A stretch of 64,000 nucleotides of DNA, from positions 68,174-132,173 of the forward strand of contig JAFISE010000048.1 of NCBI GenBank assembly GCA_022560025.1, in the 5' to 3' direction. Below the pieces are notes generated by a model. That model was not told the DNA's origin and ran no database searches. It saw only the letters and a program-made list of their open reading frames with translations. Within the stretch, counting starts at the first letter, position 1; the number at the start of each line of letters is the position of its first letter. A program made the position numbers and the translations under genes. Positions 1 through 12,015 of this stretch are shown piece after piece. This DNA comes from Stagonosporopsis chrysanthemi. Lineage: Eukaryota > Ascomycota > Dothideomycetes > Pleosporales > Didymellaceae.

Positions 1-1373
1 AGCGTCGAACCGAAACAACCCGCCTTTTCGCCGTCGCCAACTATTCATGAAGCGAGTACGGCTACGTGGGCAAGCGGAGTTAAAGTCACCCATCCTGTCG
101 TTCGCGCCCCCACAAACAACAATCAGCGGGCCGCTTCTCAGAACACACCAAACATCGCAGCCCGAATGCTCGACCGCGGTCTGGAGCACAACTGGAGCTC
201 CCAGCTCTCCACGATCGCCTCTGTATCAGAACGCGACTCAAGATCACTTGCACGTGGATCGCGATCTTTCAGCCCAAGGTCCTTGTCATCAGACAGTTAT
301 GGAGACCGAAGCCAAACCAACCTGCCAAGGAGACGGGGGCAGACCGTTGGAAGCTACAACTCCTCGTCAGACAACTACTCATCGACGCCTTCGGAATCGG
401 TAGTCCCCCTGCCGTTGTTCTCGCCTCAACTTCAAGCGTCTAGCGAATACAACGAGAAGAGCTTTGGAGATGAGGATCTCGACACCGTCTCCCCACTCCC
501 TGCTTCAAATACGATTCGCATGAAGAACTCGGGTTACTTGCGAAGACAGAACAGCGAAACGTCACTCAACTCGTCGCGACCGGGCTCGTCGCAGTCAGAT
601 GCCTCCAATTTCAACCGCAACATCATTCCAGCATGGGCGAGGTAAGAAATTCCGACGAAAAGTGCACGACGGATATTAACAGCACTGCAGGGCATACTAC
701 CAACGCGGTGAACGCATCTCGATGATACCCGCTGCCTCGGAATCGTCTGGGAGCATACGATTGGGCACTTCACACAGCGGGCGCACCCACACACCTTCCG
801 AAAGTAATTTCCCAGCACACATTTATCGTCCCAGAAACAGACCACATCGCGGATCACACGCTGATAGTATGTCGCTCTCCTCGGAGCACCTGATCGACGA
901 CCACGGCTATGCGACTGGACCCCACATGCAGTCCATGAGCGGCTGGTCGACACCACACCTTCGTACCGACAGGCGCGGTTACCCTCGCTACAGTTTCTGG
1001 AAGGCACCATCGATGGACAAAGACTTTGGAAAACACCCTTTCAGCCGACAAAACAGGCAGATACTCCTCTTCACACTGGGATTCATCTTCTTCCCCGCGT
1101 GGTGGATTGCCTCTTGCCTGCCATTACCATACGACCCGACTCTGACACAGGTTGATAGTCAGGTCGATTTCGAGCAGCAGCATGCGCAACAAATCGCGTC
1201 GGTAGACAACAAAGCTTACCAAAAAGCCAATTGGTGGCGCAACCTGAACAGAGTGATGTCAGGGGTTGGAACGTAAGTCCAGATTTCTGCAATGATTAGT
1301 CTGTTTACTGATCCAAGACAGGCTCTTGGTCGGTGTGATTGTTGCACTCGGCATCCTGGCGTCCAGGATGTAA
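1..1373 (+). CDS. Ser-rich membrane protein, 5'-truncated by window edge
   Basis: Three exons (1-641, 691-1272, 1322-1373) keep one frame, giving 424 residues and a stop. The frame is already open at base 1, so the start lies outside the window. Most of the protein is a Ser/Thr/Asn/Arg-rich, probably disordered region. Near the end a basic stretch (FSRQNRQ) leads into a hydrophobic segment ILLFTLGFIFFPAWWIASCL (about nt 1061-1120). A second hydrophobic segment, LLVGVIVALGILA, sits at the extreme C-terminus and is only recovered by splicing the last 52-nt exon. I infer a protein anchored in a membrane by its C-terminal end with a long cytosolic part. I do not recognise the family by name and assign no function. 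Both introns (48-49 nt) are GT-AG. Confidence 0.75.
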
Positions 1374-2486
1374 ACCTCTGTTGCTAGCCGCGCCTTCATC
1401 AACCGATACACCTATGCTCCCTACACATACATCACTCTACCACACGATCGCCATCTGTTTACCGACTCTCCCTGCCATCTCAGAATACTCTCTCGATAAC
1501 GACCGACTTATGACTACCTTGATGTTTTTACGCCTGTAAATGTATCTCCGCTGCTCGACTGATCCTCCTCCGAATCCCTGTTGGACTTTGATTCGAGGCA
1601 TCTTCGGCAATACCGTTGTACAAAAACTTCTCCAATATTTTGCAAGACTCCTGCACATACATTGCGTATTTTAGCGGGCGTTTCCTTTGCTTGCGACTAC
1701 CCATTTGTTGTCCAATATTCCCGCCGCAGCTTGCGCGCCATTTCCATTCTGTACATGCAAGATTTGAGATCCGCAACCGGATCGCTGGGGCTGTAGATAG
1801 GCACCCGCTCGGAGCAGCATCTCGGTGCTTGCTTTTTGATAATGGTATTTATAGATAGACACAATCCATCAGTACTGTCAGCACGAGAACACTTTACATG
1901 AGAGACAAATCGAGGAAATGACGACAACCAGCGTTAGTTCAGGACCACGCAATTCTCACTTGCTGGGCTGCTTGCACAGCCTCAATGGCCTTGCTCTTGC
2001 GACACCAATGTCAGGGCAGTGACATGGGGCAAATTGGGGGAGCGCGGGCTGGTCGTCAATGCGTCCGAGCATGAACGTGCAATGTCAGGATCTGCGCACG
2101 AGGCTCAGGCGGGTACTGCCTGATCGGCCAGATGAGAGGATGTTTCATGTTTCGAGAGCGAAATGATCCAAGGGAAGATCACGGCCTTGATCCTTGCAGT
2201 GACTCTTCACAAGGCAGTCATGGTTCGCGCAATCGCTTTGGGCAAGGACAGTGTGGCGAAGCGCAGGTGAGGCTGGAAGGAGTAGGTTCGTCGATATGAG
2301 TCGAACAGGCCCGAGCGCCTGGTGGGGCAGGCCCATGATGTCGCTCGTAGTTCAAAATGATCTACCGCCTACTGAATTCTTCACAGGCCAACCAGCTCTA
2401 CCGCACGCGACTTCACTCCACGCCTCTTACCACCCTCACTCCTCTTGCCAACAGAGCCACCACAGCACCGCCCCAGACACTCCATC
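1374..2486. other. intergenic
   Basis: This is the 3' flank of the membrane protein gene and the promoter of TIF6. Open frames here are short and have no recognisable composition. I see no RNA gene or repeat. Confidence 0.5.
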
Positions 2487-3364
2487 ATGGCTGTCCGCGC
2501 GCAGTTCGAGAACTCCAACGAGTATGTACCGAGCGGGGCAAATGCACCCCACGAACATGTCTAACAAGCGGCGCAGGGTTGGCGTCTTTGCTACTCTTAC
2601 CAATGCCTACGCGATTGTCGCAGTAGGTGCTTCTGAGAACTTCTACAGGTATGCAGCCATTTGTGCGCACGCGCCCATGGTGCCATGGTGCCCTCGCTCA
2701 GCAACGCGCCGCAAAGACTGACCCTTCGCACAGTGTTTTCGAAGCTGAACTCCAGGATGTCATCCCCATCTGCCACGCCACAATTGCTGGAACCCGTATT
2801 GTCGGTCGCCTGACCGCCGGAAACAAGAAAGGTCTCCTCGTCCCCACCACCACAACCGACCAAGAGCTCCAGCACTTGCGCAACTCGATACCAGACAGCG
2901 TCAAGATCCAGAGGATAGAAGAGCGGTTATCGGCTCTCGGAAATGTCATCTGCTGCAACGACCATGTCGCACTCGTGCACCCAGATATCGAGCGGGAGAC
3001 GGAGGAGATAATAGCGGATGTGCTTGGTGTGGAGGTTTTCAGGCAGACGATCGCAGACAACGTCCTCACAGGATCGTACATGGCTCTGAGCAATCAGGGT
3101 GGTATTGTGCACCCCAAGACCTCGATCCAGGACCAGGACGAGCTGTCGAGTCTGCTTCAGGTCCCTCTCGTCGCTGGTAGCGTAAACCGAGGTAGCGCGG
3201 TCGTCGGCGCGGGCATGGTTGTCAACGACTGGATGGCCGTCACTGGTCTCGACACAACAGCGACTGAGCTGTCTGTCGTTGAAAGTGTATTCCGTCTTGG
3301 GGAAGGTGTGGCAAGTAACATCAACACTACCCACAAGGACGCCATGGTCGAGTCTTTCTACTAG
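2487..3364 (+). CDS. TIF6: Eukaryotic translation initiation factor 6 (eIF6/Tif6)
   Basis: Exons 2487-2521, 2577-2648 and 2734-3364 encode 245 residues, the usual size for eIF6. The start MAVRAQFENSNE and the joined sequence VGVFATLTNAY match the family closely, as do GTRIVGRLT, GLLVPTTTTDQEL, ALVHPD, SNQGGIVHPKTS and TTATELSVVESVF. Known role: eIF6 binds the 60S subunit and keeps it from joining 40S, and it is needed in the nucleolus for 60S biogenesis and pre-rRNA processing. The fold is a five-bladed pentein built from internal repeats. The two introns lie within the first 40 codons, so an unspliced reading misses the true start. The C-terminal tail is short (NTTHKDAMVESFY). Confidence 0.97.
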
Positions 3365-4003
3365 ACGGCGACTGCAGTGTTGGATGCGCGGTTGTCCTGC
3401 TACCCACTGTTTCGAAGTACGGTGGCGTGGAGGAAGGCAGCACGTTGTGCTCAAGCAGAATCGAGCGAGGACTTTGATGCAGGATTAATATCCATACGCT
3501 CTTCTAGCTTTATAGCTGAATGATACCACGACTAAAAGTCATGCATAACGCACTTTGTAAGCTAGCTATGAATTCACCAGATTGGTGCAACCGATATCGT
3601 ACTGCGCTCTTCCTTAGTCTACGTGACTTTGTAGAGGAGCTCGTTTCTTGCGAGCGATCATCTCTACGGACGGTCAAATCTTGTGTTAGCTACGACTTTG
3701 AATTCCCAATACGCACAACGTATTACAATAGATCGTTGTGTTCTAACATAGTAGTAGAGTGCGCGGATCGGCCAAGAAAAAGCGGCTTCATACACGGGGT
3801 TTTCGGGGCAGTAAGCAGTCAGGGTTCTGCCGCCTACGCCATCCGTTACACTTTCCCACACCTCACAGACACACTCCCACCAACCCTCAAAGTCGTGACC
3901 GCCCCTATGATTACATGACGCAACCTCCGGGCGCGTTTGACTCTCGAGCAAACCGTCACCTCTAACGACTTACTCCCTCCATATCCCCCGTCTGTTACCG
4001 ACC
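3365..4003. other. intergenic
   Basis: 3' flank of TIF6 and promoter/5' leader of ESS2. The last 150 nt before the ATG are C-rich and TC-rich, as is common for leaders in this window. Nothing else is supported. Confidence 0.5.
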
Positions 4004-5428
4004 ATGGCATCCCCAAACTCGACGGCGCTCACCAAGCGCAGCGCCGCTGGTGCACTCATGCCACCTCCTCCGGTGCCCAAGCGAATAAAACGGCCATCGG
4101 TAGTTCTCGACGAAGATACGTATGTTTCAGCGGTGTCCCACATCATTCGCCGCGACTTTTTCCCTGGACTGGCCGAGTCGGACGCGCAACGCGAATATCT
4201 GAATGCGCTTGAGAGCAAGGACAAGACATGGATCCGCGAGTCTGGCAAGAAGCTCACGCAGGTCATGACGCCTGTTCCTTGTGGTCAAAGGCGGGCGGCG
4301 GACAGGACAAGATTCAGCAAACCAGGCCTAGGCTCTACCGACAAGACTCCCAGCGTCTGGGGCGCAGACACGCCGGTCACGGTTGCCGGTACCGAAGCTG
4401 ACGCAGAGGATGAGGAAGGGCTGGGAAAGCTGGACAAGGTCGATCTCGACATGTCGCTCAACGCATTCCAGGCAAAATATACTTCTGAGGACCAAGAGAG
4501 CTTTAGCGCCATTATCGACAAGCAAAACCGGAAGAAGTTCGACAAGAACAAATGGTTGCACGACGGCAACCGATACGCCTCGAAGCAGCGCATCGCCCAG
4601 CAGAAAGTCATCGCCGCGAACATGGCCTCAGACTCGACGGCCCTCACCGTCCGCCCGAGCCAGAACCTCGACGACCGTCCCGCCGCGCCCACCATGCACA
4701 AACACACCGCCTTCAACACACTCATGTTTGGCCCCGACTCAATAGAGTCCTGGGCGCCCACCAACATTTCCCGTGCCGAGACAGCGTCTCTGGCACCTCC
4801 GAAGCAGACGCGCTATGCGAATACGCGCCTACCAGCCGAGTCTGAACTCCCGCCACGACCAGCAAGCCCAACACTCTCCGCGATTCGAGACGCAGTCTCG
4901 GGCAAGCCACGACTCAGCGCAAGCGAGGGCGGGTACACAGGCAGCGAGACACCGCGGGTGAACGGCTACGCGTTTGTAGATGCACAAGCACCGGAGCCGG
5001 ACTCGGACTCGGACTCGGACGCGCCAGAAGACCTCCTGGAGCGCTTCGGCGTAACGGGCGACAGCGCAAGCAACGCCGCTCCTTATAGCATGACCGAGGC
5101 AACGCAGAGGGAGAAAATGCATCACAAGATGGTGGATCAAATAGGCGCAAAGCGCGCAGCGGGCGCAGGAAGCAGACCGGGACCAGCAGGGAAGGGGCTG
5201 GGCATCTTCACGAGCGAAACGCCCCGTTTCCTCAGCGCCCAGACGCCAGCTACAAGACTTGCGATGCAGACGCCTGGGAGGAAAAACAAGGGTGATCTGA
5301 CGCCTGCGGCGCAGAGATTATTTGAGAGGATGGGCAAGACGCCGAGAATGGGGGGAGGGGGGTTCGGGGGGAGTGGAGCGAGAGGGCAGGATTGGACGCC
5401 TGTGTCGCGGGGGAGGAAAAAGCCTTGA
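4004..5428 (+). CDS. ESS2: ESS2/DGCR14 (Bis1) family spliceosome-associated nuclear protein
   Basis: This is a single-exon gene of 474 residues, close to the usual family size. The N-terminal signature is clear: basic KRIKRPSVVLDEDTY followed by IIRRDFFPGL and a helical stretch (residues about 35-75). Further family features are the YTSEDQESF region with NRKKFDKNKWLH (about 160-190), NTLMFGPDSIE (about 238) and the C-terminal ETPRFLSAQTPA and LTPAAQRLFERMGKTPR motifs. Known role: ESS2 proteins associate with the spliceosomal C complex and help accurate splice-site use; the fission yeast homologue is bis1. A DSDSDSD run at about 330 and a Gly-rich C-terminus (MGGGGFGGSGARG) are low-complexity parts. 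ATG 4004 is in good context (ccATGg). Confidence 0.93.
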   Translation: MASPNSTALTKRSAAGALMPPPPVPKRIKRPSVVLDEDTYVSAVSHIIRRDFFPGLAESDAQREYLNALESKDKTWIRESGKKLTQVMTPVPCGQRRAADRTRFSKPGLGSTDKTPSVWGADTPVTVAGTEADAEDEEGLGKLDKVDLDMSLNAFQAKYTSEDQESFSAIIDKQNRKKFDKNKWLHDGNRYASKQRIAQQKVIAANMASDSTALTVRPSQNLDDRPAAPTMHKHTAFNTLMFGPDSIESWAPTNISRAETASLAPPKQTRYANTRLPAESELPPRPASPTLSAIRDAVSGKPRLSASEGGYTGSETPRVNGYAFVDAQAPEPDSDSDSDAPEDLLERFGVTGDSASNAAPYSMTEATQREKMHHKMVDQIGAKRAAGAGSRPGPAGKGLGIFTSETPRFLSAQTPATRLAMQTPGRKNKGDLTPAAQRLFERMGKTPRMGGGGFGGSGARGQDWTPVSRGRKKP

Positions 5429-6148
5429 CCTCCCCGTGCCACATGTAGGAGTGAAGAAAGTTTCGAAGGCCTGTTCGAAGTGCTCGAGCAGGCCAGTCAG
5501 TGGAACAAGAACAGCGATACCCAAGTCAAAACATCATGTCAATACCCAATCCTGAACGTGAGAACAAAATTTCAATCAATAATACTAGCAAGCGGCCTGC
5601 TCGAACGTCCGAAGACAATACGAACTCTGCCTCTGACCCATGCCCCGTGGTATCGAAAGGGAACACGTAAGAGGTTATACAAGAATATGGGACTGTATGC
5701 CCGCGCTATGCAAAACGCCAATGCTAAAGCAAATGGAGTGCTGTGAGGCACCTGAGAAGATAGGAATAGCAAACAGACAACCTGACCCAAGTTACAAGAT
5801 CCAACAATCCCTGCGCACTTTCAATACTTCTCTTCAACGATGAAACCTATCCTGATTCTTCGGCGATACCTGTCTTTCTGCGAGGGGTGCCTCATTTGGC
5901 GTTATAGGTGACATGTCAGGCCTATCTGATCGTACACGTGCTTCGCTAGGATGTTGTGAGAAACGAGCATGCGGCATGCCCCAGCCGCTGCCCTGATGTC
6001 TCCATCCGCCTTCAAAAGGCTCATAGGGAGACCATGCTCCTACCGGCGAGATGGGTGATATCACCGGCCTTGCGTACAACGGAGGTGGTCCAGTATACGT
6101 CCTTGAGATCCCGCAAGTTTCGGCGAATCCGAACTGAGAGCGGGCTTG
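5429..6148. other. intergenic, convergent 3' flanks
   Basis: This stretch separates the ends of two convergent genes. On the minus strand, 5834-6079 is an open 81-codon frame with SPISP, SPITP and Trp/Pro-rich composition. It could be a 3' exon of the next gene (see that entry and findings). The rest holds nothing I can name. Confidence 0.4.
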
Positions 6149-9100
6149 CTAACCTCCGCCTCCACCTCCGCCTCTTCCTCTGCCAGCCCCGGGACCATTG
6201 TACGTTCTGAATTGCGTTCCAGGGGCATGGTAACTCCGGTATGCACGCCTAGGTCTGCTTTGTGGGCCCATAAAGTTGCTATCGCGGCGCTCGCTGTGCT
6301 CACTGTGTGGATTTGGCTGAAGAGGCTGAGGTTGTTGTTGTGAGATTGAGGCTTGACCTTGTGGGGGCGAAAATGCGGGCGTAGCAGTGGGTTGGCTGTG
6401 TTGTGCTGGGCCTGAATATGGCGGCGGTGCCATGCTCGCTGGTAGTATCGGTTGACCGCCATATTGATGGATCTTGAGCGGCGGATACTGGGTAGCGTTT
6501 GGTGGGGGCGGAGGCTGAGCATGATAAGGACCGGGAGGCAGCGGCACGTAGGCATGTTGGTACGGCGAAGGATAAGTATGGCCGTACGGTCCTGGTGGTG
6601 GAGGAGGGTGTGGAGGATGCGGAAGCGGTGGGTAGTTCGTGGTTGGCGGTTGGTATGCTGGTCTCGATGCTGGAGGCGGAGGTACCGGGTCATAATGAGC
6701 GAAGCGAAAGTTGACCGGGTTCGAAGGTGGCGGACCAGGCGGCTTCGGTGGTAATGAGGCATATGGGCTTTGGTGTGTAGTGGTAGGCCCCGATCTGTTC
6801 GGCTCACTATGGTACGGCTGAGGTGGGCTCCCCTGGAACGGCGACGGACGAGAAGCCTGCGAGGTACTTTGTCGCCTGTCGCGGTCCCAACGTGATTGTG
6901 AATCACGTCGCTGTGAAGGATGCCCATTTGCATCAGAGGCACCTTGCAACCCAGCAGATGGGTGTTGTGGATCGTATGCAGGGGCAGCCTCACGTCTATC
7001 TTCAGGACGTTTCACATAGTCAGGCCAGTGAGACCTGTCCGGATAACCCATGCCGCCGTCTGCAGACTTTCTGTCGAGCAACTCCCTAATCTTGCGTAAT
7101 GCATCGCGCGGATCCTTTCGTCGTAACGACTCCTCTGCTTCTCTCGGCGGCGGAACATTTGGTTGGGGTGGAGCGTTCGATTGACCCCACGACATTGAAG
7201 TTGGCCGCGCTGGCGATGGCGGTTCAGTTGGAGGAGGCACCGGGCCACTCAACGCGTCCATCAATTGCTGGTCGACGTGGTGCTCTTGTTCGGGTTGATC
7301 AGGCTGGTTCACGATGTGCTCGAGGCGTGTGGCATCTTTTCGAGACGGTGTTTCGTGCTGAACATTGATCTTCCGCATTGATGGGGTGCCTGGTGGCTGG
7401 GAGTCTTGTGTAGGAGGTAGTGATGCCCGTGGTTTCGGAACGGGCACATCTGAATCGTTATTCAACATGTCCATAATCCGGTGAGTCGTCCGCGCAGGGA
7501 CTGGCCTGTCATGATTTTCAGTCTTGACAATGCTGTTTCCATTCAAGCTTGCTTGCGGTGCGTCTTGAGCACTACCGAAGACTGGCAGTGAAGCTCTTTC
7601 CGAGCTACCTTGAGCCACATACGGCTTTGAAGCTGATGGTAACTCGGGCGCTCGCGGCGGTGATTGTTGTCTGGCAGGGTATTGTTCAACACCCAAAGGT
7701 TCAACTTGTGGAGCCTGGAGAAGCTCCTCTGGCACTGCTTGGCCAGTAGCACCGATACTGGGGTCATGGATAGATTGCGATGTTGTAAGATCAGCGAGGA
7801 ACATAAGCATCGTCGCTTGATCATTTGGAATGATCTCGACCTTAGGCAACTGAATCTCTGGTGAAGGAGTTCTTTCGACCTCATGAACTGCGTCCATGAG
7901 ATTAGTTATGTTGTAATGTGCGATCGCTTCGGTGCGATCTGGGCCAGCGAATCGAGCGAAACCGCCAGTAAGTTCGTCGATGGAATCATCCGCATCTTCA
8001 TCTTCCTCAACAAAGCTGATGCGAACGTTGTCGAAAACCTTACGCCTGACATCGTTCTCGAGTTCTCGGTCAGCTTCGACGTATGCTCGACTACGCGACG
8101 CAAATTTGGAGCCAAGCCTGTTGTCAGCACCCACGTTCGGGTCATCTGTATATGTCGGAGGCAGCACGTTGTCCTACGCATCGTTAGATTCAATGGCGGC
8201 AAAGTGAATATCATATTTACCTCATCATCTGTGGCATCATCTTGTGCAGTCTTCCATTCACGTTCTATCTGTTTCATGCGGAAATAGCATCGCTGTAGGA
8301 AGTCATCTCGCAAGTCTTCGAAGCGATTCTGAGCTGGGTTAGTGGTTAATGTGTGAGGCGGATAACTTCGCCAACGTACAATGTATTGATGCTTCTGAAT
8401 CTGCTCCTCAGCTGCTCGCACTCTCTCCACTTGATCAATTCTCTCTGAACGCCATGCTGCAACATAGTCAAGCTGGGCGTCTCTCTTACTGTCCAAGCCG
8501 TCCATAAGTGGCTTGTATTCCGGACAGGTTTCGTGGTAGTACTGGTCATCATCAAGATTCTTAATCGTTCTTTGTGCCAACTCGTCAAGATATGCTTTTA
8601 GCACCTTTGCAACGCTTCGATAACTTGTCTTGAGATTGAGTTGTCGGCGCAGATCCACTTCGACGTCCATGTCCGGATGCGGTTGGCGTCGGCGACCAGG
8701 GAGACGCTTTGGAACCTTTGCAGGCGCCTCGCCATTGGCAGGCAAGACATTTTGCAGATTCAAGCCGATCGCCACGTCAGGAACCTGTTCTGGAGAATTT
8801 GGTGCCGTGCTTGCATCTGTCAACTCTGGAGGCAGGTCGGCTGGATCGGCATGTGCGCCGGCTGTTTTGCGCTTTTTCCGGCGCGGTTGTCGCTCGGAGA
8901 CTTCGCTTTGAGTACGGCTCATAACACCATTTGGTCGCGTTCTGCTGGACTGCGTTGAGTCGTCTGATGCGCGCCTCCGCTTCCCAACAGTCTTCGATTC
9001 CTGCACCTCAGATGCAGTCTCCTCCAGCTCCGGGGTTTGGGTTCCATTCATAGGAGTGTTGTTACCAAATGAACCATTTGGCGAACCAGAGTCGGTCGAC

Positions 9101-9480
9101 ATTCGGCTGGCCTTGGCTGGTTCATCGTCAAAGTCTGATTGTTGCGCAACGTCGTTCAAAGAACTACGTCGGCTGCCGGAAGCTGCACTTGATGGCGCAG
9201 CTGGGCTCGTATGATTAGACGACGTCTTTGCAGCACGTCGTGTTGTCATATGTAATGGGATGTCTGGTGCCAGCCGGGACTGCTTCCAGTCTTCTCCTTG
9301 TTGCTTTCGCTTAGTGGATACTGCACTAGTCCCTGCACGCGCTAGTTGCCAAGTCAGGAACAAGTTATATGGGAGGCAAGCACAAACAGCAGATGCGAAG
9401 AGGGTGGAAGGCATACCAGAAACTTTAAAGCTGACTTTCCTTGCTGGCAGTAAGGGCTTTGATTTCTTTTTCGGTGGCAT
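6149..9480 (-). CDS. Large proline-rich, probably nuclear protein of unknown function
   Basis: Exons on the minus strand are 9480-9417, 9320-8380, 8328-8221 and 8173-6149, giving 1045 residues in continuous phase. ATG 9480 starts MPPKKKSKPLLPARK. The N-terminal third is basic and Ser-rich with NLS-like runs (QPRRKKRKTAG). The best-conserved-looking part is a helical, charged core from about residue 220 to 420, with RRQLNLKTSYRSVAKVLKAY, DDQYYHETCPEYKPL, RFEDLRDDFLQRCYFRMKQ and then SKFASRSRAYVEADRELEND. The last 400 residues are Pro/Gln/Ser-rich and end in a Gly run (GRGRGGGGGGG). A nuclear chromatin or RNA role is only an inference from composition. Two introns (51 and 96 nt) are divisible by three and stop-free. 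The 3' end is uncertain, because a GTTAG just before the stop could be a donor leading to further exons. Confidence 0.7.
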
Positions 9481-9596
9481 TGCGGAAGCCTTAGGCCTGA
9501 TGAACGAACTCCTGAAAGTGTGGTTCACGTTGAGGATATGGAACGCGCAGAGGCCCTCAAGGGCCAGGTAATGCTCGAAAGAGCGATGGCAAGCAC

Positions 9597-10066
9597 TTAG
9601 ACTTGCGTGAGATCTCGCTGGGTGAGACTCGTGCCTGGTGCGGACATGTATCTACTAATCTGTAAGCAAGTGCTGTCAGCTGCTGTGCACGCCAACAACG
9701 AAGCGAGCAAACTTGAGAAGAGCCATAGCGAAAGCTTCGGGTAATGTTTATGCCACGAAGAAGCTGATTTGTTGTGGAGGAGGAGGAGCGTGTTTGGGAG
9801 ATACTTACAGTGACCTCAGGTCTGCGTATGGCCACGTGCCGGAGCACCTGCTTGACACCACAGTCCGGTATGCGCACCGGAAAGATTCGCAGCGTCTTGT
9901 ACCAAGCAAATAATGCGACTGTAGTCTTGCGAAGTGTCGTGCGAGCTGCAATGGCAGACGCAGCTTTGTGATTCGGCCAACCTGGCAGACGAAAATGCTC
10001 CCGGATAGGGCCAAGGTGAAAATGAGTGATAGGCGTTCGATAGCTACGAAATGCTTGCCGGATGAA
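9597..10066 (-). CDS. Candidate small spliced gene, start not found
   Basis: On the minus strand an open frame runs from 10066 to 9809 and meets a consensus donor (GTAAGT). A 149-nt intron follows (9808-9660, ending TTACAG). The next exon (9659-9597) continues in phase for 20 codons to a stop. The frame looks protein-like, with FRLPGWPNHK, LFAWYKTLRIFPVRIPD and QVLRHVAIRRPEV, and it ends SAPGTSLTQRDLTQV. It is basic and rich in aromatic residues, as mitochondrial proteins often are. No in-frame ATG lies after the upstream stop, so at least one more 5' exon would be needed; the 10298-10100 region has an open frame that might supply it. A second frame over the same bases is also open, which lowers confidence. 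I do not recognise the product. Confidence 0.3.
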
Positions 10067-12015
10067 CTAGAGTAGTAGCTAGGCTTCGTCCACGAACCTT
10101 GGGATCCGTCGACGTCGCTGGAGGTTGGAGTTGATGGTCGGAAATGGTGAATCTCGTGCTGAGATCCTCCACGGGATCCACCTTGTTCCCCCGAACAAGC
10201 TTAGTTCCGACTTTTCGGCCAATTAAATCTAGGCAGTGCGACAACCACGGCCTCATTCGCTCCAAAGGAAGGCGGAATTGCTCGCAGCATGTAATCATTA
10301 TTGTGATCTCGGTTTTTAACGGTGAATAATAGCAGCTCTTTCAATCCAAATACAATACGTGCGCAAAACGGACAGAAGTATCTGACATGCCAGCCTCGCG
10401 CCTGCAGACGCCACCAACCAAACATGGAAAGAGCGAAGCATCCGCAAGCCAGATGTCATCTCACCACCATAAAAATATTCCTTAAAGCGCCGAAATGTCT
10501 GCTGCCTTTGGCTCTAAGGCCATCTCCTCGCCTCTTCTCCTCAGTGTCTCGTATGCTTCAATCGAAGTTTCATGTCGCACGTCATTTGGCGCTGCGCTAA
10601 GAAACGGGATGATCTACCGCCTCGGGCCTTGCAGCATCGCCCCTTTCATGCAGCAGAAGCAAGGGGATCGCGAGAATGTCACAATAACGATGCTTCATTC
10701 TCTATAGCTATTCACATAGAGGATGCCTACCTGCGCGAGCAGAGAGCATTGCCACCAGCTCCATGTTCAAGCCTCAACAAACTCTGTTCAGCTGCACTTG
10801 GAAGGCTTCTGCGGTCCAACTTCACAGTGGTGAGGAGTATGGGACAGAACTCACTCGAAGGTTCTACGTCCCCAAGACTGTTGACTGAAGTAAAACTCTT
10901 GTACTCTTTGCTTTAGATGCTTCTTCATATTGCGCTCGACTCTTGTACTAACTCGAGGATAACGTAGCACGCATTCTCCACTCTCCAGCCTAGCTTGTTA
11001 ACACCGAGCATCTGTCATCCACGAGTCTCGTCCGCATATCGTCCTTCGCGAAGCTGATATGCGGTGAAGGTTGCTGCAGTGATGCGCAAGCTGCGTTCCG
11101 TGGATGCCATATGAACGAGCGAAGGCCCCCCCAGGTTGCAGTCTGCGGTCTGCAAGCATAGGGCTGCGAAAAGCTTACCAAGGATAGCCGTTGATAATTG
11201 CTGCCACATGAGTCGCCGCGCTGTGCACAACTCCTGGCCTCGTTAATTGCCCGGTAAGCCGTTCTATGGCGGCGGAAGCAGCGACAGGCATGAACCACGT
11301 CCGTGGTGGGGCCGCACTCACTTACACGTGTTCTTGCATGGATTGCAAATTGTTCCCATCGTAGAAGGGTCGCAGAAGGACCTTGGAATCTGGGCCGAAC
11401 GGAAACATGGGGTACGGAGATTGCGTTTGTAACGAGTATGGTTCAGGTCGTATGATCACGATGAACGTTATGAAAGTGGGTCACGAGTCAGTAGCCGTGC
11501 GATGATGTCAAAGAACCAGAGAGTGTATTGAGCACGAGGCGTGCGAGTCGTGGTTGAACTTTGACCTGCAGTGCGATGTGGAATTGATTGAATTGTCATG
11601 TTTGTTTTGTTTCCATTTGACATGATGCGTTGGATATCGTCGTCCCATTGCTGGGTAAAATCTATGGCCCAGCCATTACTATGCTATCTCCAAAGCAACA
11701 CTAAACTTAGCATTACTGCCGCTTCAAGACAATATTGCCTTGTGGTATCGTGAACGAAACGCTAACCAGAACGCTTAAAGCTCGAGACTCAATCACCAAG
11801 TTGTGAGAGCTGAACTATGTAAAGAAAGAGAAGGTATGACGCAGTAATCAACGCGAGGTACAGCACTGAGCAGACATCGAGGAAACGATCCTGCAGTGTG
11901 TGGACAATGTAAACGTAAAGCATGCAGCACGTTGGATCCATCATTACCAAAGTGCCGACCCAAGATTCGAAACGCTAAAGACCAGATCTATGTGTTGTAT
12001 GTGTGTGTATAATGC
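10067..12015. other. intergenic
   Basis: Open frames of 60-115 codons occur on both strands but none shows a recognisable motif or consistent splice structure. The part between 11450 and 12000 is more AT-rich. No repeat or RNA gene seen. Confidence 0.4.

Noticed and set aside
534..1292. Minus-strand frames overlapping the first gene
   Set aside because: They are reverse-complement shadows of the spliced plus-strand coding sequence.
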